Assembly: GCA_964030475.1 (NCBI GenBank)
Contig: CAXIPT010000001.1
Location: 9,272,086 to 9,336,085, forward strand
DNA from: Tethya wilhelma
Lineage: Eukaryota > Porifera > Demospongiae > Tethyida > Tethyidae
Length of the DNA stretch: 64,000 nt
Direction of reading: 5' to 3'
Shown here: positions 33,000 to 44,360 of the stretch, piece by piece
How positions within the stretch are numbered: the first letter of the stretch is position 1
Layout of the letters: the number at the start of each line of letters is the position of its first letter
Program-made: the position numbers and the translations under genes
Notes under the pieces: generated by a model
Databases searched by the model: none
The model's input: only the letters and a program-made list of their open reading frames with translations
Told to the model about the DNA's origin: nothing

Positions 33000-35600
33000 C
33001 AGGTTAATATTTATCAAAGTACTACACTAAATTCTTATTATGACGTCTTTTTAAACTATGTCATTAAACTATTGCTGATTCAGCAGTTTTGCTAAATCAC
33101 TGTAGATCACTTAGAAACAGCTCTATGCCTCCCAAAAGAAGAGTTTTGTGTTATTTCAAGTCTCTGTCTGCCAGAAGTGTGTCTTCACAAGTATTACTTG
33201 TTTAGTCGAAATTCTGGATTTCTTTACTTATGTAGGTGGGCATTCCGTACATGTGCACTGTCCTTTGACAACTTAGTCTAAGTAGGACATAAAGTTTGAA
33301 AGTTCCACTGTTTGAAAATGGGATTGTCGGGAGGTTATTGTCTGGAATCTAAGATTGATGACGCTTTTGTGAGCTTTGTCCATAGCTCAATTGTGAAATG
33401 GCCGACCCTGTAAACTAGCAGTCCATTCTCTGTCTAGAAATGCTTCAAGGATGACGTCTGGTATTGTAACCTTGTCCATTATTGCTGAACAACACATTGC
33501 TTCATACTTGTTGTGATTGTAGGCAAACATTATTAGTAGCAGTGAACGTAGACTGGAATTTCTTATTAGCCAGTTGCCTGCTCGTACTGAAAAGCAATAT
33601 CCAACATATGAGCAGTTAGAATCCGCATTGTGGTTTCTTTCTCCTATAATTATAGAATTTAAACCAGGATTATTTTGAAGAATAAAGTTCTCTGTTCAGG
33701 ACATATTGGTTTAGATTGCAAACATAATCATCAAAAATAATGATAGTTAAATTAATGACGCTGAAAAGTAATTAAAGAATAAATTACACCCAGATGGATG
33801 TATGATAGTAGAGTATACCATTAGGGTACCTTTCTAGAAATGCTAGCACAGTATTAACTCATGGTCGGTGTCTTAGGCGTGCTAATGGTCAATCTTGTGT
33901 GAACTATGTTCTCATATCTACTTGGAGGAATGTCGGGATGGGTGGCTGCTATGATGTATGATGTTGTTAAACATCCTGCACAAGTAGGCCACACTTATTA
34001 ATTGGAGGTTGTAAAGGCCTTAATTGTACAGCATGGCTAATTATTACCAGGGCAACCATCGCCCCCTGTAGACTGGCCTTCACACATCCCGACACGTCAC
34101 ATTCATGCAGTCAACCTTACTGCTGATGACCGAATGGAATATAATAAGTACTAAAAGCGACTGGTGCCGCCAAGAACTGTTATCATTGTTAGAAGGTATT
34201 TAATTGTTTTACTTCACCTAAATCCAGTGGTGGTGGTGGGGGATGGGAGACTGTACGTAGATCAACTCTGCTTGTCTCAGTAGCAAATTAAGCATGTGAC
34301 TGGCTGTTAGACCTATAGTCTGGCGCCTAAATGTGAGTCACCCTAACTGCGCATGCTCTGTACAGGGGCCACGTGTTCCTTCCGCCGTTAACCCGGTTTA
34401 ACGAAATGAAACCTCAATAATGGGGTATTGGGTATTGGGATCAAGATTCAAGGACACTCATAACCTTAATACCGTACCAAATTATCTGATTCAAAAAAAA
34501 GAAAATGGTGATTTGCCCATCATGTAGCCATTGCAATGTCATACTGACAACTGACATTGTGTTAGCTCGCCATGATCACAATGAATAGTGAACACTCAGA
34601 TCATTGTTGCTTAAGATCACTTTCTTATCAGTAACAACTAACTGTTGCTGTCTTTATGATAGGTAATTAAGAGTGATAGTGCTACTCCCTCTAATTTGGA
34701 TGTCAAAATATTTATGTCCTCGCTTTTGTCAAGTCTTTTAAGTGTAAAAGTTTTAAGGAGCTTTCGAGGTTGATAGCCTTGGATCATAATTCTTTCACTA
34801 AAAGTGTTAATGATGGAACTATACATAGAAGGATTGTATATTTGAATTATTATTACTACCCTATTATTGTTTATCTTAATGTATTCTGAAGTGTTTCATT
34901 GTAATGTAAAATGGCTGCCAATAATCAAGATCTTTTCGTAAAGCCAATGAGGTTAATTGCTTCCATCTGGATGGTCTCCACATGTGCTAGCAGCTACAGA
35001 AATATATCAGATCTTAGAGAACTGAACTACGACATGCATAAGAACTAAAGTAACCATGCAGAACTATATCTGTCAGCAGAATGAAATGAGTACCTGAAAG
35101 AGTGTCCATGCATTGTTGGAATCAATATCATTGCAAAAGAAAAAATTGTAAAAAAGTATGAAATTGTTAAATCAACAAAAACTGAGTCAACCAGTGAAAA
35201 TGCAATATCAACAGATTTGTTGTTCTTTTCACATTGCATGGTAGCAAAATTAATATTAAATGTATGAGTATAATATTACAAAGGTAAAGTTACTCAATGA
35301 AATACTGCACACCAGTGAATACCTAAGGGTATGATGATGATGACTTCTCACTAGACATACCCTTGAAAACGAATTTTTAATTGAAAAAATTAATCCCCTG
35401 CTTCTCATACTTCTTTGTTGTAGTTCAAATTAAAATAAATAGAACCAGTTCTGAAGAGCAGTGGTGCAATTGTCTACATTGACAAATGGAAGATAATTGA
35501 TAAAAATGAAGCAGTTAGATATATACTTAGACATCTTCTGTGTCTCTAGCTGAATCAGGAGCAATCACCTTCACTATTCTCGGTTCTGGCCTCAAAGGGA
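33000..35600. other. No gene seen
   Basis: 2.6 kb of AT-rich sequence. I looked for coding motifs on both strands and for element ends and found none that could be supported. A weak pair GAATGTCGGGATG (about 33930) and CATCCCGACACG (about 34088) is the only inverted word noted. Confidence 0.35.
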
Positions 35601-35814
35601 CTCTATTTCTAACTTCGTCAATACTCTTATTCATCTATAAAGAAACAGATTATCAAGTTTAAAGATGGTGCACCTTTATCATATACGTACGGTAGTACAA
35701 TGGGCTGACTGTCCCATAGACACAGTACAAAATGTTTATGCTCATAAACTTCAAGGCTTTCAGAGAATGATAGGTAGTCCTTCAAACACGGATCAGTGAT
35801 TATTGTACGGCAAT

Positions 35815-36001
35815 TCACTGTATATCAGTAGTGACTGACAGATATGTAGAGGTTTTGGATATGATGTTATCGGGCAATCCAAGAATAAATTCTTGAAAGA
35901 ATAGTGAAAAGTCTTGTACTGGTGTACTGTACAACATGCACATAAACAGAGTGAGTGTACAAAACACTTTGCTCAACAAATATGAAATACACTGGGCCAC
36001 C
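35815..36001 (-). pseudogene. Last-exon fragment of a SAMD3-like gene
   Basis: The frame encodes QCISYLLSKVFCTLTLFMCM, then FSLFFQEFILGLPD and STYLSVTTDIQ followed by a stop. It parallels the end of the gene at 52.9-54.3 kb, which reads FCLFFQEYDIGMP and SSTYLTV at the same place. It therefore shows how an uninterrupted C-terminus of that family looks. No other exon of this copy was identified, so it may be an isolated fragment or part of a longer gene to the right. Confidence 0.5.
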
Positions 36002-36004
36002 TGA

Positions 36005-37480
36005 ATCCTCCTAACTAAGGATAGTTAGTTGGCAATGCTATATGGATCTTATGGATCTTCACTCATCTATAAATAATGACATAATACATAATGTGTGAAA
36101 TTAATACGTAAGTGCATGGAACAACGTACACTAACTGTTGAAATGATTAAGTCTTGTGAATGCTCAAGATCTATAAGCGCAGCTAGCTAAAATGCGACCC
36201 AAGGCGAAATTGTTCAAAGCTCAGTTCACATATTCAAAATAATTATTATCTTTAGCTCAATACAGTGAAACAGTACGAGAACGATAAAAATATGTAAATA
36301 AAACAGTATTAAAAAGGTACCAAGTTTTAACATGAGCCTCCATACAAACAAAAGGTGCATTGTAACAACAGACAATGAAATGTAACAATAGTGAGGCCTA
36401 CAGAAACTAATAGTACAAAGTTACAGTTAAAATTAAAGAACACAAAGATTACATTTCTAATGCTACTAAGTAAAATTACATCGTACCAAATAACTGTTCA
36501 GTGCATGATGTAATTGTAAACACGATGTTGAGATTTTATTTCCAACACTCCTCCTCAATTCAATATTATGTTCAGTGTTCACTTGTAAGTTCTATCATGT
36601 AGTACTTCTAGGTCTGTTTGCACTTGAAAGATACTAGCTCAGAGTCTTTCTGAAAGTCTGGGTGGAGCTTTGTTTAATACAGTTTGTGTCCAGCTGGTCG
36701 TGTCAGGTTATGAATAATTATTGCTATAGCTGGCCTGGCCAGTTGCATAGTAATCATAAAGACAGCTTGTATTATCATAGATCCCTCACCAGCACTGATA
36801 ATGTGCATATTATGCAAATTTGCAGTTGAAACTACACCTCTGACTGTAACATTCAAAATTGTCCACATTATTGAAATTGGCCAAATTATACCACTAGTAA
36901 TTAATTAGTGAGAATGAAAATGGAGATATAGTGACATGAGTCAGTTGGGCAAAACTGAAAATAGTTTGTGAGAAATGTTAATTTCTTCTAATCATGCAGG
37001 GGTAGGTATTAGTACATGAGCTTTGTGGCAGTGTGGATCAATGTAGATCAACAAAGTATGAAACAATGTGAAGCTGAGATAACTGCCTAAGGTAGAAATG
37101 ATTGGATGGTTGATGGAATCTATATGGATTGTGAGTGAATTGTATTCATACAAGTGGATTGTAGCTACAGCAATTTATCACGAGTTTGAGAAGTCACACC
37201 AGGCTGAAGTTGGTGGAGCACTAGTCATTGAAGTTTACATTCAACCCACTCTGGGTATACAACAATAAGCACGAAATAATTTTACACGCACACACACACA
37301 CTCACACTCATACTTCAAATTTTCTTCTCACTGTTCTTGTTGATCATGTAGTAACTTACAAATTGTTTGCCATTGTAATCACGGCAATGTCCCCTATGCC
37401 TGAAACGGTGATAACGGATCGGCCCACTGGGAGGATTTGAATCTGGATTGTGTGGATTGGTTCAGGTTAACTCTATAGAT
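36005..37480. other. No gene seen; short (CA)n at about 37287
   Basis: AT-rich spacer without supported coding frames. A short CA run of about ten units lies near 37287-37306. Confidence 0.4.
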
Positions 37481-37484
37481 TTAG

Positions 37485-37649
37485 ATGTTTCTTTCGTTGG
37501 TCGTGGTTGTGGTCCTCACCGCTGTTGACGTTGACCATGACAACCGTTACAAACGTCTAAAGGCACTGTACCATCACGGAGGAGAGGTTGGGAGTGTATT
37601 ATTGTTGGGGTGGATACACAGCAAAAACAATTGGGGTATTTTGACCTAG
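37485..37649 (+). CDS. Small ORF with signal-peptide-like start (speculative)
   Basis: A 54-codon frame starts MFLSLVVVVVLTAVDVDHD, a good hydrophobic leader, and is followed by RYKRLK with a dibasic site. No family is recognised. A GT donor could lie after HHG, making this a first exon. It may equally be chance, as one such frame is expected in 64 kb. Confidence 0.2.
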   Translation: MFLSLVVVVVLTAVDVDHDNRYKRLKALYHHGGEVGSVLLLGWIHSKNNWGILT

Positions 37650-37715
37650 TAATGGGTTGTTTTGCTGCATTTCAAATGACCCTCTGTTATAGTGTTAAAA
37701 AAGTGGTTTAAAATT

Positions 37716-38347
37716 AGCCTCGTTCCCAGGCTCCTCCCTCGCGAATATTTCCTACGAAAATAAGGAGGGAGAGAGCCTGGTATCAAATATCACGTGTGTG
37801 ACGTATAGGTGGACGCCAAGGTGGACGCGAGCTCTGTGGTTAAGACCGCAACAAGACATTCACGTGACCAAGTCCATGCAGGGCTTCAGCATCATTTTTG
37901 CTAGTCTAAGAACACTGAGAGACCTACGAGTGGATGAAGATGAGATTAAAGAAGACCAAGGACACTTAGTAGCCTCTAATGATTGTCAATTCAACTGCAG
38001 ATAAATATTAGCCTCTCGTATCAGCTCTTTTAGTTCAGAGTTTAGTCTCCATTCTTCTGTCAGCCCTCAACAAGACACGCAGACAAACTGACGATCACAA
38101 ATATTGAGCAGAAGGCTTATTCTTTGGTCTTCGCTAGCTGAAGAAGCTTACAACAAGCGTACAACAGTTTTTTCAAGCGTTTTTGTCCAGTCTATCCTAC
38201 TCGCGGTAACTCCCAGGAAAACTTCGACCGCATACTGATGCATATTCGAAAATGACTACGTCACACACGTGATATTTGATACCAGGCTCTCTCCCTCCTT
38301 ATTTTCGTAGGAAATATTCGCGAGGGAGGAGCCTGGGAACGAGGCTA
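37716..38347. mobile_element. Long-TIR MITE with 10-bp target duplication (MULE-like)
   Basis: Ends are inverted repeats of about 85 bp, starting AGCCTCGTTCCCAGGCTCCT and its complement. Flanks carry the same 10-bp word GTTTAAAATT (37706-37715 and 38348-38357), with one extra A on the right. Long TIRs with a 9-11-bp duplication fit Mutator-like elements. The interior of about 460 bp has no transposase. Confidence 0.85.
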
Positions 38348-38359
38348 GTTTAAAATTAC

Positions 38360-39600
38360 ACATTTGAAAAGTATAGTTTTGTATGGTTATGGTGCAGTAT
38401 GGTCATTATGAGTAGTTTTGGGTTTAATTATAATTATATTATAACTATCAATAAAATTTGAATTAGCTGCATAGAATAGATTGTTGGGACCACCCATAAT
38501 TATAATTATTGTTATTTTTGAAAACAATTTACAATCAACACAATATGTACAATCATGCATATGTTAACTTCAAATTCCCAAAGCAAAATTAAATGCTGCT
38601 AGTACACAAAATACAATAAGCAATATCACAATATTATAATGAATTGGGGCCCTGCATGTGCCTCCTCTTTGCCATTTTATTTTGCATTGCTGTCCTGTGC
38701 TGTACCACCCTCTCTCTGTCCTCAATTATACATTCATTTTAGTGAGGTGGATATCCGTTCAGCAACATTTGCTTGTGTGATGACCTCTACTCTTCTTTGG
38801 AGGAGCACCATATCCATCTCCATCATTGATCATGACTCAGCCTCTCTAGCAACGTTTCACAGTCTTTCTGGCATTTTGTCATACCATGAAGCCTGTTACA
38901 AAAATGAACCTAACTCTCTCCCCCCTCCCACCACCACCATCTGTAGTGAAGATTAGCGTGCACTATAAGTTTATTAAAACCTACGTACATATCCTGTTTC
39001 AATGTCATCCCTCATGAACAAATACTTAAGAATTAATCATTTGGCAAGATATTCAACTTGTGTTTTTTTTCGGCTGATGACCAGGAATGTAATCAGTGTT
39101 CTAACTATGTCTTCACATAAAGACTTATTTAGCTTCTTTGTATTAATGCTCTCCTGCGTGGCTGCACTCCAATTTGTTGGGATCTGGATGGTATTGTTGC
39201 TTAAAGAAAGAGATTCAGAAGACGATTCAGAGGAGACAGAAGTGAAACAGTGTCACTATTATCAGCAGATGATGACTATAAAGTTTCAGGTGTGTGAGCA
39301 AATTAATGTCTTATCAAATTTTGCACGACATTCTGTCAACAAAAGGATCAAGCATAAGGTAAAGTTACGTATTATGGGACACTTAATTATGTCATTGCAT
39401 CCTCGGTGACAGGAAGAAGCTATAAGCATTTCAAAATACATTAATGATGTATGTGTAAAAATTCCTGGCCAGAGTTGCTTCACACTAATTCAGGGTAGCC
39501 ATCTTTGAAGTGATGTCATATTTTGTACTGTATGTATTATGAGTCATATAGTTAAAAGAGCTCAAAGTAATCAATATTCTCTCAAATCTCAATAATCACT
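38360..39600. other. No recognised gene; one hydrophobic plus-strand frame
   Basis: A 135-codon frame at 39002-39409 (+) contains one hydrophobic stretch (LFSFFVLMLSCVAALQFVGI) followed by an acidic run. It has no recognisable motif and no homologue here, so it is not called as a gene. The remainder is AT-rich. Confidence 0.35.
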
Positions 39601-39611
39601 CAGTTAAAAAG

Positions 39612-40130
39612 TTATTTACATTCTTTGCAAAAGTATTTTCTTGGTAGTTGTTTCAGTCCAGCACATTTGACATGAAACCAAGTTTCACAATTAACCATCG
39701 CAACACACCCATGGACTCTCATCCTCTGAGAATGTAATGTTACAAACAGGACACTCTGCATCACTCTTGGAACTGTCATCAAGGGAACATTTGGCCAATG
39801 CATCACAGATGTTACTACGAGCAGAGACAACAGTGCTGCCATTCTTCATCCTATTGTCTTTTGCTGCTTGACTTCCCTGTTCTTTCGATTTTTCTTCTTC
39901 TGTGACTTTGTTTCCTCTTTTTCTTTCTTCTTTAGTAGCTTAGCTTCCTCTTTTTCTCTCTTTTTCTTCTCACGCTCCATCTTTGTTTTTCTTCTTCGTT
40001 TTGAACCTTCTCTTCTTCTTTAGCTCTTATGGCCGACAGTGTGTCATCATCTGTAAGAGTGATTGCTTTGCTATTAGTATATGGCTTTCTTGCCTTTCAG
40101 AATGTTGAAGAGAAAACAGAGTTTAAGATA
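39612..40130 (-). pseudogene. pogo/Jerky transposase tail with PHD finger
   Basis: From about 40130 leftward: ARKPYTNSKAITLTDDDTLSAIRAKEEEK, which parallels the tail at 18.9 kb; a Lys/Glu-rich run; and then a PHD-type finger split over two frames, ECPVCNITFSEDESPWVCC in one and CETWFHVKCAGLKQLPRKYF-C-x2-C in the other. PHD fingers read histone tails. Here the finger is the end of a transposase and is broken by a frameshift near 39690. Confidence 0.65.
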
Positions 40131-40234
40131 GACTCTTCTAGTTTCCATCTTGGAAAGATTGTTTGGTGCATACTTTCAATGCAAATTTTGCACAGACATA
40201 TTAATGAGACATTTGTGATGAGGTGCCCAGACAG

Positions 40235-40501
40235 CTACAGCATACTCAAGGTCAGGCCTGAATTACATTTGGAGCATAGTTGGAGAATTTGCGTGCTGGT
40301 AGCAGTTTCTATAAAGTGCTCCAATTTTTGACGTGCCTTACGGCATATTTCTTGTACATGTGTCTTCCATGATAGATCTGATGTGATCCATACTCCAAGA
40401 TATTTGTACCTCTCTACTCTCTCTAAGGTCAACACCCTTGATTGTGAGCCTTTGATAGAGATCATATGGTTGCTTAAGCAGTTGCTATTACACTTGCACA
40501 C
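40235..40501 (-). pseudogene. LINE reverse-transcriptase C-terminal fragment
   Basis: The 88-codon frame holds ERVERYKYLGVWITSDLSW followed by THVQEICRKARQKL. This is the typical segment just after the RT thumb in CR1/L2/Jockey-type LINEs (YKYLG...D..W..H......K....L). There is no RT catalytic region next to it, so it is a fragment. Confidence 0.8.
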
Positions 40502-40509
40502 TCACATTG

Positions 40510-41280
40510 AGTTCAAATGTGTACACAAGAAGTTTTGGAACCATCCTGTTTCATAAGGGAGGGGACCTTGTGACAACTCTTTCTTGGGCTCTTGGAAGAG
40601 GAAGAACCTGCAATGTTGAAAAATATGAGTACCACAGTATAGCTGCAATAGTGATCCCATTCATGCTACTGATGCTAGCATTCTTTGTCAAGCAGGAGAT
40701 ATCTTGAATAGGCTAGCTCTTAAAGAAAGAGTAAACAAAGTACGCAATGCACATAATTATGACAAGCAACCTTAAAACAAAAAACATTGATGAACAAATA
40801 AAGAACACAAACCAAGAATTGTACAACACTCACTAAACGGGAGAAACAATTAGGTGAGGTCACAGAAGTAAACAGCTATGTCAGGAAATTGAGGTACTTC
40901 TGTATATTGTGTAATTTAATATTTTACACCAACACACAAAGACCTCAACTACATGTGCTTTTAGCAGATACTGTTGAGGTGTGTACAGGGTCTTACAAAT
41001 TGCTCCAGTAGTAGATTCAGGTGATACACATGATCGTTTCGCAACAGATGTAGCTAACATTCGACGAGACAAATCGGTATGGGATGATTTACATCACCAC
41101 ATTTTCACCCTGGCTAGTGCTGATAATTTTGATATGCTTCGGAGCCATGCTGCAGTATATTGTGGTGACCAGAGGAGAAGTTACCATGGGACCACAGTGC
41201 AACTTGTGCAGCCTTAACCTAATTTGTACGTGGACCACATGCAATCAGATGCTTCAATACATGCTAGAACACAAGATGTA
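40510..41280. other. No gene seen
   Basis: Several short open frames overlap here on both strands without recognisable motifs or splice logic. Confidence 0.35.
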
Positions 41281-41339
41281 CTGTCACGATGATTTTGGAT
41301 CCCCCCATTTTGGTCCCCCCCCGGTCCAAATACTTCGTA

Positions 41340-42030
41340 GCCTGTGGATCCGAATGGCAGAATTATCTAAAGCAGTTTGTGGTACATTCACACAAGAAAT
41401 GTGGTACCATGTTTCACATTTGGTACATTGCAACATATCTTCTCCCAGAGTAGACATCCTACATTTGCAATAAACTTCTATATCTTGTATAAATTTTTCT
41501 TTCTTTGCTCTTCTCCTTCTTTGTACAGGAAACATCTCCATTTTTCTATTTTCAATGCATTTTCATAAATACTTTCTCATCTTGCTCTCGTCAAATTGCA
41601 TTTTTTTCTGGCTTGTGACCTAGAACTAATGCAGTTGCATTTGCTATAGCAAACAAGCCACAATCACAAGACCCTATAAAAGATAAAGATCATAGTAATA
41701 ATTATTAGTTAAAGTACTAGTCTATTGCATACCTGATTGCCTTTGAACATCAATAAACTTTAGTTTCAACACTGGCTGTGATGTACAGCGAAGGCTGGCA
41801 ATCTGAGCTTCTAAGTTGGTGCCAGCTGTTGAATACATGCTGTCATACAAACAAACATCTGGATGTGGTACATCAATGCCTGATGCTGTCACCCAATGAC
41901 CATTTCCATTGTTCAGAATTTTAACAAACTCTGACTGTTGAACACTGTGTGTCATTGTTGTCAAGACTAATTTGCAGAGTTTAAAGTTTGATGCGCGCAA
42001 AAGGGGTCCAAAAACTTCAAAGGGGGTCAA
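41340..42030 (-). CDS. Ulp1/C48-like protease domain followed by a PHD finger (fragment)
   Basis: Exon 1 from about 42030 to 41733 has FVKILNNGNGHWVTASGI (His of the catalytic set), DVCLYDSMYS (Asp) and KFIDVQRQSG. A GTATGC...TTTATAG intron joins it to GSCDCGLFAIANATALVLG, giving the Q-x-x-x-S-x-D-C-G motif with the nucleophile Cys. The frame stops at about 41607. A further segment at 41541-41340 has a basic stretch (RRRRAKKEKF), then YCKCRM, MLQCTKCETWYHISC: a PHD-like C-x-C...C-x2-C...H-x2-C. The order His-Asp-Gln-Cys is that of SUMO/Ulp1 peptidases, which cleave ubiquitin-like modifiers; such domains are also common in mobile elements. Catalytic residues are all present, so the protease part may be intact, but N-terminal parts are missing. 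Confidence 0.65.
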
Positions 42031-42039
42031 TTGTATACG

Positions 42040-43090
42040 TTGTTCTTCTGAAGTATTCGTTCCGGGGGTCCCAATACTACGGGGGTCCTCTTACTACGTG
42101 ACAGTACACAAACAGAATGATTGTATTCAAGAGGATACAAGTTATACACATGCACCTAATTTCACATCCAGTGTCTACAGATGGACCTAGTTCTCCACAC
42201 AAACTCCAACAAGCATCTATTCATGATACAGACACACAAGTTCCTGATTAAAAACAAATACCATCCACTACACACACAATTCCTACATTGACATTGACAT
42301 TAAAAGACTTCATCGAAGAGAACACTGAAGTAAAATCTAGAGATGCTCTTGACTCAAACATATTTTGCTACATGTTTGCTAAACATGAGATCCTGAATTC
42401 AGGTAGGGTATTGTGTGAATTTAAAGACCTTTTTTCTCAAAGTATGCAACAAAACAAAGCATCAAACATATACTATATGGAATTGGTGGACAAAAATCTA
42501 GATTCTAGCGATACCTGAGGTATGTGTCAGAATTATTAATGCTAAAGTGTTCTACCTGGAGATGTTTAGTAGTTTTGTCAAGTATGTGTCCACAATGTCT
42601 GCAGCTGATGACACATGGAAATTTTGGGCACAACTTCAGCTATGTAATGTTACATTTGGCAATTAGATGTCAAAATTGGCAATTATGTGTATGTGCCCTA
42701 AAGCTTATGGCTCCACTATTCACTGCATATGATCGCACCACATATCCATGGCTCTCATTGTATCTTTTCCCAATTTTATCTTTCCATATAGCTTTTGCAC
42801 CTTTACGGGGACTCCCATCTTCATTGGAAATAGCCCTTGGGTACAAAGAGTACTATTATTTGCTGGGATCATAAGAAGTTTGGCCTGTGCAGTTGCATGC
42901 ACCATGCTAACCTCTGTCATTGCAGTTGGATTTTTTTTTCTTATTTCCTTCTTTAAAACAGGTGGAGTGTCTAGGGAAAAAAAGCGTGAAGTTATTCCCA
43001 TTTAGTGATGTGATGTTTTGTAATGCTTACCTTCAGTGAACCTTGGCAGTTTACTCTTTGGAATACTACTCTTTCTCATTGGCGTCACCC
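42040..43090. other. No recognised gene
   Basis: Open frames at 42288-42518 (+) and 42720-43001 (-) have no motif that I can place. Around 41293-41345 and 42000-42090 lie G/C-run-rich repeat words (GGGGTCC, GGGGGTC), likely the ends of a decayed MITE bracketing the protease/PHD gene. Confidence 0.35.
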
Positions 43091-43099
43091 ACTGTAAGT

Positions 43100-43790
43100 A
43101 GTGAATTACTTAGGCATTTTGTTACTTGTTTAACTTCATTTAGCTTTGATTCACAGCCCTTTTGCCATCAGTCTTAGGCTCAGCCATAGTAAAGCAGCCT
43201 GTGTTGTCTCACTGGAGCTTTTGTGCTAGAATCCCTGAGAATATAATACACAAAATAAAAGTACCAATCTCTCTGAATCTCATAAGATGTTGCCATGACT
43301 CCAGAAAATGCATTCATTAGACCTCGATTCGATTGTTGAGATTCGGGAAGCAAAGATTTATTTTTATTTCATCCATCATGGTTTTTATGTTTTTTTTAGT
43401 TCGTTTTATTTTCAGTTGTACAATGAAAGGGGGAAAGTGGTTGCTTTGGCTGTTGTTGAGCAAAGAGTTGATTGATTAGGTTCTTGTGATCAGCTATGCA
43501 ATACTGTAGGAAAGACTAGTTTTCTGGAGGTAAACTCTTGTTGGACGGACTATCGCTAGTTTCATGTATTTTTTGATGCACATCTCATGTGCTTCATCAA
43601 TTGCAATGTCATGCCCACTTTCCCCTGATAAAGATACTGTGAATCCTTTCTTCAAACAGTTTAAGACATTAGATGGGTATCTCTTAATATCAGCTAGATG
43701 ATTAGGAACAAGTCGCTTCCCAGTCACAATACAAATGCTACCTTGTGGATGGATGCCACACACAGTTATTATAGATGCAATGTAATTGCA
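43100..43790 (-). pseudogene. N-terminal half of a mobile gene (DEAHEMCI domain), nuclease locus B
   Basis: The minus-strand frame at 43763-43494 reads NCLKKGFTVSLSGESGHDIAIDEAHEMCIKKYMKLAIVRPT in part, a block that I associate with the N-terminal half of the same animal gene family as the FEN/CXC relics. To the left, at about 43310-43250, NRGLMNAFSGVMATSYEIQ continues that pattern in another frame. It runs in the opposite direction to the nuclease part that starts at 44361. Family linkage is from memory and is inference. Confidence 0.45.
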
Positions 43791-43819
43791 AACCTCCTAG
43801 AAACACAGCCACAATTATA

Positions 43820-44164
43820 CTCTGTCTGAGCTGAGTTGGCCATCCAGTTGACCGTCCATGTGTTGAATGCGAAGAATGCACAGCCCGATAAACAAAGTGC
43901 ACGTGAGCTCTACGGATGCTCAAAGTAAATGTCACATGATTTAAAGGTGAGAGCGAGCGTTAATTAGAAAGAACGCTAAACGGCTTGCATAGCTTTGTAT
44001 GGCGAGTTTTGTTTCTCCAAGTTCCAAGAAGAGCAGTAAAGCACTTTTTATATATTTTATCCGGGTTGGAGAGCTGAGCAGATTCGTACAAGTCCTGTCC
44101 AATTTGCATTTTCTGTTCGTGAGTTATTCGCACAAAAGTGAGTGCCAACTCAGCTCAGACAGAG
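43820..44164. mobile_element. TA-target MITE, copy 2
   Basis: A 345-bp copy of the element at 24041-24382 with the same inverted ends and a perfect TA on each side (43818-43819 and 44165-44166). It lies between the two oppositely oriented halves of nuclease locus B. Confidence 0.95.
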
Positions 44165-44360
44165 TATAGTGATTATGGGATGTTACTCTTCAACAGGTTC
44201 TTGGTCCCATGCACATTATCAGGCAGAAGTCAAAGAGGTCTATATATCTGCTATTTGATATTCCAATTCAGCAAATATTTAATCCTAAATCATTTGAAAG
44301 ACAACTTTAAGACGAGATAGTGCTGTAACATGTAACAATGTTCATCATCACATATCATTC

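Noticed and set aside
39002..39409. 135-codon plus-strand ORF with a hydrophobic segment
   Set aside because: No family motif, no splice support and a local composition that could give it by chance; mentioned but not called as a gene.
43960..44148. 62-codon minus-strand ORF inside the TA MITE
   Set aside because: The other MITE copy does not preserve it; no motif.
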